Source of the DNA: a bacterium
Lineage (GTDB): Bacteria; Oederibacteriota; PGYV01; DSBP01
Length of the DNA stretch: 10,666 nt
NCBI GenBank assembly: GCA_011049465.1
Contig: DSBP01000148.1
Location: forward strand, 1 to 10,666
Direction of reading: 5' to 3'
The notes below the pieces were generated by a model, which saw nothing but the letters and a program-made list of their open reading frames with translations, did not search any database and was not told where the DNA came from. A program made the translations under genes and the position numbers. Below are positions 6,120 to 10,666 of the stretch, piece after piece (the stretch's first letter is position 1; the number at the start of each line of letters is the position of its first letter).

Positions 6120-6688
6120 TGAACAACAAAAGGGGCGGGGCATCCCGCCCCTTTTTAATTTACGGAGCAGTCAACAGGGCTGCTGCCTGCCTGTTGTTTG
6201 TGGCGGTTTTCGCAGGCGCTTGTGTGTCGGGGGAATTCAGATATAAAAAAGTGTATGTTGAGGACTGGGCAAAAGCGCCCAATACGGCAGAACTGTATAT
6301 TTTTGCCCCTCTTTTATCGGCGGAACTGAGATATGAGTTTGTCCTTGACGACTCTTTATCCCTCGCCGCAGGGATAACAGGAAGTTTGGCTGAATCCGGA
6401 TTTGGATATGGGGCGCGGTTCGAGGCCAATTTCTACCCGCAGGAGCACTCGCTTAATGCCTGGTTTATCGGGCCGGGAGCTGCGCTCTTCTCTGACGCGT
6501 CAGGAGGAAGCATCTATTTTGCGGGAGGCGTGCAGGGGGGATACAGGTGGATAATAAATAATTCGATACCCGTTACTGCCAAAGTTATTGTTCAGTACGG
6601 AATAGGGCCGGAGGCGGAAAAGAAAATCGCAAAGGGGATCGGCGGGAGCGTCCTGTCAGGCGGCATCGGCAGCGGGATGGCGTTTTAA
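6116..6688 (+). CDS. Predicted outer-membrane beta-barrel protein, translationally coupled
   Basis: 190 residues from ATG 6116, which overlaps the preceding stop as ATGA. ATG 6119 and TTG 6107 are alternatives in the same frame. The hydrophobic stretch AAACLLFVAVFAGACVSG sits unusually far in (about residues 22-39), so the signal peptide has a long n-region; AGAC is only a weak lipobox. The rest has alternating strands such as AELYIFAPLLSAELRYEF, repeated Gly-aromatic turns, YFAGGVQGGYRWI and a C-terminal Phe, all as in barrels recognised by the BAM complex. I know no family. The best start has only a distant GAGG (6101-6104, 11 nt) and probably relies on coupling. Oddly, a perfect intrinsic terminator lies within codons 5-14. 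No better start exists after the hairpin: the TTG in the hydrophobic core would leave too short a signal peptide. Confidence 0.65.
   Translation: MMNNKRGGASRPFLIYGAVNRAAACLLFVAVFAGACVSGEFRYKKVYVEDWAKAPNTAELYIFAPLLSAELRYEFVLDDSLSLAAGITGSLAESGFGYGARFEANFYPQEHSLNAWFIGPGAALFSDASGGSIYFAGGVQGGYRWIINNSIPVTAKVIVQYGIGPEAEKKIAKGIGGSVLSGGIGSGMAF
6128..6156 (+). terminator. Intrinsic terminator after the DUF3996-like gene, inside the next gene's start
   Basis: An 8-bp perfect GC stem (GGGGCGGG 6132-6139 with CCCGCCCC 6144-6151) with loop GCAT is followed by TTTTT (6152-6156) and preceded by AAAA, which extends the stem by A-T pairs. It starts 9 nt after the stop at 6119. It overlaps the predicted N-terminal codons of the following gene, so it may act as a conditional attenuator. 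Confidence 0.85.
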
Positions 6689-6694
6689 AACCTG

Positions 6695-6720
6695 TCCGCC
6701 GAAGCCTTGGCGAAGGCGGA
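6695..6720. repeat. Hairpin repeat TCCGCC...GGCGGA
   Basis: TCCGCC (6695-6700) pairs with GGCGGA (6715-6720), enclosing GAAGCCTTGGCGAA, which can itself partly fold through GCC/GGC. It lies 6 nt after the second barrel gene's stop. There is a short TTAAAG but no T run, so at most a weak terminator. From memory, near-identical hairpins are dispersed in several candidate-phylum genomes. Confidence 0.6.
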
Positions 6721-6757
6721 TTAAAGATTCCGCAACGGTTTGCCTTGTCAGGCATTA

Positions 6758-6763
6758 TATAAT
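6758..6763 (+). promoter_or_regulatory. Possible -10 box for the glycoside hydrolase gene
   Basis: A perfect TATAAT at 6758-6763, 34 bp before ATG 6798, within an AT-rich stretch. No good -35 hexamer lies 16-18 bp upstream (TTGTCA at 6745-6750 is only 7 bp away), so a promoter here may depend on an activator or be fortuitous. Confidence 0.35.
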
Positions 6764-6797
6764 ATAGAGAGTTAAACCTGTGTTTAAAGGCGGAATA

Positions 6798-9700
6798 ATG
6801 AGAAAAATCATATTAACCATCTTTTTTTGCGTGAATACGGCCCTGATTTTTCCTTCCATGTTTGATTTTGTAATGGACTGGGACGACTTCTCTGAAAACA
6901 CGACAAATTTAAGCCATTATAACCATAAACCCGCGGGTGTATCGGGATATGTCTCGGCCGGCGCTGACGGAAGGCTTTACATAAATTCCGAAAGAACAAG
7001 GTTTCTGGGCTCCAACATAACATATTCATCCTGTTTTCCTGATGCGGATGACGCGGACAAGATAGCAAAACGAATGGCATCCTTCGGCATCAATCTTGTG
7101 CGCTGGCATCTGATGGACGCGGACTGGGGCGGAGAGCGGCTCATCAACTATGCGGCAGGAAACACAAGGTCATTTAATCCGGCGGCTCTTGACAAGTTTG
7201 ACCGTTTTTTTGCGGAGATGAAGGAGCAGGGCATATATTCCAACATAAACCTGCTGGCGGGCAGGAGTTTTGTTTCAGGCGACGGGCTGCCCGACTCAAT
7301 TGACTCAATGGGGTGGAAGGAAAAACAGACAGCCGCGATGTTTAACCCTGTTATGATAAACCTGCAGAAGGAATACGCGCAGAACCTTCTCGCTCATGTA
7401 AACCCTTATACGGGGCTGAGTTACGCTGAGGACCCGGCTGTCGCGTTTGTGGAGGTGTTAAACGAGCACGGACTGATACATGCCTGGCACTACGGAGGAA
7501 TGGACGCGCTTGGAGGTGAGTTCAAAGATGAGCTTCAGGGGATGTGGAACGGGTTTTTGTCCGGAAGATATGCTGATTTTGCCTCGCTTCAGTCCGCGTG
7601 GGGCATATCAGAGCCGCTTGGCGCGGAAAAATTGAACAATCCGGGGTTTACTTCGGGCACAACCGGATGGGTCATTGAACAGCATTCGCCCGCTGTAAGG
7701 ACATACGCAGTGGTTCCTGACGGCCATTCGACGGGAATAAATTCGCTTGATATAACTGTTACGGGAACAAGCCCGACAGAGTGGCACGTCCAGTTAAATC
7801 AGGGGGTATCTGTCCTTGAGGGGCACCCGTATACTCTGTCGTTCTCTGCAAAAGCTTCGGCTGATACGGCGATAACCCTTCTTATACAGCAGGTTGAAGG
7901 CTCGTGGACAACCCATTTCAGCAGGGAGATTAATCTTACGCCGCAGTGGCAGAGGTTTGAGTTTGTTTTTACGGTGTTGGGCGACGAACCGAACGCGCGG
8001 CTTAACTTCGCGGGAATGGCTGATGAGGCGCTTACATATTCATTCGCGGATTTTTCCTTCAGGCAGGGAGGGGAAATAACCGGGCTGAAGGCCGGTGAGG
8101 AGGGTTTAGATTCAATAAATATCTTTTTCCGCGATGACAGGGCCGACAGGACCGGCTCCGCCAAAAAGGACTGGGTTGATTTTCTCTGGCAGAAGGAATA
8201 TGAGTACTGGGACGGGATGAACTCATACATAAAAAACACGCTTGGCGTAAAGGCGCTCACCACCGGTACGGTTGTGGAGACTTCGCCGCCCAACCTCATG
8301 AGTGTTTTTGATGTTGTAGATACGCATGGTTACTGGCAGCATCCCCATTTTATTTTGAGCCAGGGAGGGTACCCGTGGTATTTGAGCAATACAAGCATGG
8401 CGGGCAGCGGGAACGGCGGAACAATATCAAGGATGGGGCTAAGGAGGGTTCACAACAAGCCCTTCAGCGTTACTGAGTACGGGCATCCATTTCCCAATAC
8501 CTTTTCTTCAGAAGCAAATATTTTTCTCGCGGCTTACGCGGCTTTTCAGGACTGGGACGCGATATATCCTTACACCTATGATGACGGCACAAAGGGATGG
8601 AAGACAGGAAAACAGAACGGGTTTTTTGATTATGACAATGACCCCGCGAAGATGACATCCCACATAGCAGCCGCAAATATGTTCAGGCGGGGAGATGTGG
8701 CGCCGGGCGTTTCGGTAGTGGCTGTTGAGTTTGACAGTGAGGCGGAGAGGGATGCGCTTGTTAACGCAGGCGCGTGGCGCCTTGTTGACGCTGAAGCCGC
8801 GGGAATGAAATATGAAACGCCGCTTTTATACAGGTGCGCTATGGCAACGCGTGGAGAGGCGGCCCCAATCGGCCCCGCTCCCGGAAGCGTTGTTATCCCG
8901 CCTGATAAAAATTTTACTGCTGAAGGAGGGGAACTCAACTGGAACGCGGGAAGCCGGGTTTTTACGGTAAATACAGAAAGGACAAAGGCTGTTTTGGGGT
9001 ATTCGGCGGGAAACGATTATAACTTTGGCGGTATTGTAATCAGCCCTGCGGCGGGATTAAGGCCGTGGTCATCAGTGGCGCTTACGCTTATTGAGGGTGA
9101 AGCATTAGCCTCGGGCGCGCAAAAGATGCTGATAACCGCCCACGGTATTATAAAAAACACCGGCATGACATACAGAAGCTATCCGCAGGAAGCTGTTCTT
9201 CCGTTCCCGCCGCCTGATGACACGGATATTACACTAAGGTATTCAAGCGACTGGGGAGGAGCGCCTGTGAGGGCAGAGGGCGTAAACTGTTCATTCACGC
9301 TTCCTTATGCATGGGATCATATTAAGGTTTACGCGCTTGACAGCAGGGGGGGCAGGAAGGTTACGCTGCCTGTATCAAACAGCGGCGGAAACGCGTTGTT
9401 TTCCGTGAACGCGGGCTATGAGACGCTGTGGTATGAAGTTGAGGTTTTTCCCGGGCCCGCGCCGACAGATACATTTACGCCGACACCCACAAGTACAATA
9501 ACCCCCGGCGGGCCCACAAGCACGGCTACTCCGACAATAACACAAACACCGGCAGTGGGTTATATAATGATAGATGACTGCGATGATTATGACGCTATAA
9601 ACCTTCTCGGCGGTTCATGGTATACATATGCGGACAGCGCGAGTACGGTAAATCCCGGCACGCAATTCACGATGGCCGCGGGCGGCGCGCTCTCCACAGC

Positions 9701-10481
9701 GGCAGCCGCGCGGTTTTACGGGTTTGTCGCGCCTGTTTACACGCCGCAGCCGTCGGGTGATGATATCTATACTTACGCGGGAATGGGCACGCAGCTTAAC
9801 GCGGCTGCGGGAGGCCCCAATTACACAGGCACTGATATCAGCGGTTATGAAGGATTCTCGTTTTACGCGAAGGGCGATAATACGACTTATTATGTGAAAA
9901 TCAGCGCGCTTGATGAAGACGGGGTGTCAATCACGGGGCATAATGACTACAGGTTTATGTTTACTCCGGGTGTTGAATGGTCCTTGATAACGGTTCCTTT
10001 CGCGGAAATGACGCAGGACCACGGCTGGGGTGAATTCGCGGAGCTTTCCGAAGTGCTTATTTCCGCGAATGACATACAGTGGCAGCCCGAGGGCACGGAC
10101 AGGAGTTTTGATTTGTGGGTTGATGAGATAAGGTTTTACGGGGCATCAATACCCGTTCCTACTGCAACCCCGGCGCCGCAGTCAACGGCAACACCCGTCA
10201 GGCAGGCAGAGGCCCTTGACGGTGTTTATATATACCCCTCCCTTTATGACGGCAGGACAGAAGGAATATGGTTCATTAACCTGCCTGAAAACGCAGTGAT
10301 ACAGGTATTCACGCTGGGAGGGGAGCAGGTATTCAGGCACGAGGAGGCTGAGGGAGGAAGATATCTTTGGAAGATAGAGAACAAGAGAAGGTCAAAGATG
10401 ATAGCGCCGGGCATTTACATATATTCCGTGGCAGCAGGCGGAAAGCCGGTAAGAACAGGGAAGCTGGCGATAGTGAGATAG
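6798..10481 (+). CDS. Large secreted clan GH-A-like glycoside hydrolase with internal CBM4/9-like and C-terminal CBM11-like modules
   Basis: 1227 residues from ATG 6798, chosen because MRKIILTIFF starts a normal signal peptide (about 1-20); GTG 6780 is in frame but lacks a better ribosome site. In order: first part of a TIM barrel (about 22-275) with FLGSNI, INLVRWH and the acid/base candidate Glu223 in VLNEHG; a CBM4/9-like jelly roll (about 279-423, bases 7632-8066) from LNNPGF to the FSF strand; the rest of the barrel (about 425-640) with DTHGYW and the nucleophile candidate Glu560 in TEYGHP; an accessory beta domain (about 641-885); a Thr/Pro linker (889-917); a CBM11-like module (922-1115) beginning MIDDCDDYD; a short linker; and a FlgD/T9SS-like C-terminal domain (1140-1227) ending GKLAIVR. 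It probably retains and hydrolyses a beta-linked polysaccharide outside the cell; substrate unknown. Both catalytic glutamates are present, so likely active. The preceding weak -10 and hairpin suggest separate transcription. Confidence 0.88.
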   Translation: MRKIILTIFFCVNTALIFPSMFDFVMDWDDFSENTTNLSHYNHKPAGVSGYVSAGADGRLYINSERTRFLGSNITYSSCFPDADDADKIAKRMASFGINLVRWHLMDADWGGERLINYAAGNTRSFNPAALDKFDRFFAEMKEQGIYSNINLLAGRSFVSGDGLPDSIDSMGWKEKQTAAMFNPVMINLQKEYAQNLLAHVNPYTGLSYAEDPAVAFVEVLNEHGLIHAWHYGGMDALGGEFKDELQGMWNGFLSGRYADFASLQSAWGISEPLGAEKLNNPGFTSGTTGWVIEQHSPAVRTYAVVPDGHSTGINSLDITVTGTSPTEWHVQLNQGVSVLEGHPYTLSFSAKASADTAITLLIQQVEGSWTTHFSREINLTPQWQRFEFVFTVLGDEPNARLNFAGMADEALTYSFADFSFRQGGEITGLKAGEEGLDSINIFFRDDRADRTGSAKKDWVDFLWQKEYEYWDGMNSYIKNTLGVKALTTGTVVETSPPNLMSVFDVVDTHGYWQHPHFILSQGGYPWYLSNTSMAGSGNGGTISRMGLRRVHNKPFSVTEYGHPFPNTFSSEANIFLAAYAAFQDWDAIYPYTYDDGTKGWKTGKQNGFFDYDNDPAKMTSHIAAANMFRRGDVAPGVSVVAVEFDSEAERDALVNAGAWRLVDAEAAGMKYETPLLYRCAMATRGEAAPIGPAPGSVVIPPDKNFTAEGGELNWNAGSRVFTVNTERTKAVLGYSAGNDYNFGGIVISPAAGLRPWSSVALTLIEGEALASGAQKMLITAHGIIKNTGMTYRSYPQEAVLPFPPPDDTDITLRYSSDWGGAPVRAEGVNCSFTLPYAWDHIKVYALDSRGGRKVTLPVSNSGGNALFSVNAGYETLWYEVEVFPGPAPTDTFTPTPTSTITPGGPTSTATPTITQTPAVGYIMIDDCDDYDAINLLGGSWYTYADSASTVNPGTQFTMAAGGALSTAAAARFYGFVAPVYTPQPSGDDIYTYAGMGTQLNAAAGGPNYTGTDISGYEGFSFYAKGDNTTYYVKISALDEDGVSITGHNDYRFMFTPGVEWSLITVPFAEMTQDHGWGEFAELSEVLISANDIQWQPEGTDRSFDLWVDEIRFYGASIPVPTATPAPQSTATPVRQAEALDGVYIYPSLYDGRTEGIWFINLPENAVIQVFTLGGEQVFRHEEAEGGRYLWKIENKRRSKMIAPGIYIYSVAAGGKPVRTGKLAIVR

Positions 10482-10503
10482 GGAGAAACTGAAAACAATT
10501 TTA

Positions 10504-10524
10504 TATTTGATATTGGATATTTTA
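10504..10524. repeat. Heptamer repeat tract, TATTTGA type
   Basis: Three 7-bp units TATTTGA, TATTGGA, TATTTTA just after the glycoside hydrolase gene. The period is that of the other tracts but the unit differs. Confidence 0.5.
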
Positions 10525-10542
10525 TAGTGAAAACGGGAGACA

Positions 10543-10563
10543 ACTGAAAACTGAAAGTGAAGG
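10543..10563. repeat. Heptamer repeat tract, ACTGAAA type (copy 2)
   Basis: Units ACTGAAA, ACTGAAA, GTGAAGG. The first 16 bases are identical to 4033-4048. Confidence 0.7.
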
Positions 10564-10618
10564 CGGGGCCGCGGCAGTAATCTTAATCTTGAACTTTGAA
10601 TTGATTTGTTTATGTAGG

Positions 10619-10659
10619 CGCGGACTTTGTATCCTGAGTGAAATCGAAGGAAGTCCGCG
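10619..10659. repeat. Hairpin repeat with a second repeat in its loop
   Basis: CGCGGACTT (10619-10627) and AAGTCCGCG (10651-10659) are perfect 9-bp inverted repeats. The interval contains TCCTGAGTGAAATCGAAGGA (10632-10651), the second copy of the 20-bp motif at 4073-4092; its last base is also the first base of the right arm. The left flank TTTATGTAGG resembles that of the hairpin at 4222-4241. The feature may continue beyond the window. Confidence 0.65.
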
Positions 10660-10666
10660 GTACGTG

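Noticed and set aside
6745..6763. TTGTCA plus TATAAT as a complete promoter of the hydrolase gene
   Set aside because: The spacer would be only 7 bp; only the -10-like box is kept, with low confidence.

Overview
This looks like a chromosomal segment of an uncultured Gram-negative (diderm) bacterium. The envelope is supported by Sec signal peptides, two predicted outer-membrane beta-barrel proteins and two very large secreted multidomain proteins. The large proteins carry long Thr/Pro-alternating linkers and a C-terminal FlgD/T9SS-like beta domain ending in a GKL-aliphatic motif. That combination, with repeat-rich intergenic spacers, reminds me of candidate phyla such as Goldbacteria and relatives (Omnitrophota, Elusimicrobiota, Firestonebacteria). 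This placement is pattern recognition only; no rRNA or other phylogenetic marker lies in the window.

Layout. Bases 1-278 hold a short tandem repeat, a heptamer-repeat tract, a near-consensus sigma70-type promoter and a perfect palindrome resembling a LacI/CcpA-type operator. They precede a 1087-aa secreted DUF11/Thr-Pro protein (279-3542). A free-standing Nfu/NifU C-terminal-domain iron-sulfur protein follows (3636-3860) with its own promoter. Bases 3861-4625 have no credible gene. They are a repeat island: heptamer tracts, small hairpin repeats, a duplicated GC-rich box and a ~198-bp segment bounded by ~28-bp inverted repeats. An extended-SDR nucleotide-sugar-epimerase-like protein is on the minus strand (4626-5534). 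It diverges, from apparently overlapping promoters, from a DUF3996-like outer-membrane barrel (5664-6119). That gene overlaps a second predicted barrel protein (6116-6688) by ATGA, and a textbook intrinsic terminator sits inside the start of the second gene. After a hairpin repeat comes a 1227-aa secreted clan GH-A-like glycoside hydrolase with an internal CBM4/9-like module, a CBM11-like module, Thr/Pro linkers and the same type of C-terminal domain (6798-10481). The window ends in more heptamers and a nested hairpin repeat.

How it fits together. The two giant proteins share their architecture at the end (Thr/Pro linker, then C-terminal beta domain), so they are probably handled by the same export or surface-attachment route. 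One is probably a structural or adhesive surface protein, the other a polysaccharide-degrading enzyme. The two barrels are a translationally coupled pair. Nothing ties the Nfu protein or the SDR enzyme functionally to these. I see no complete novel defence or mobile system. The most unusual material is the intergenic repeat layer, the domain-within-domain insertions in both giant proteins, and the terminator inside a coupled gene.
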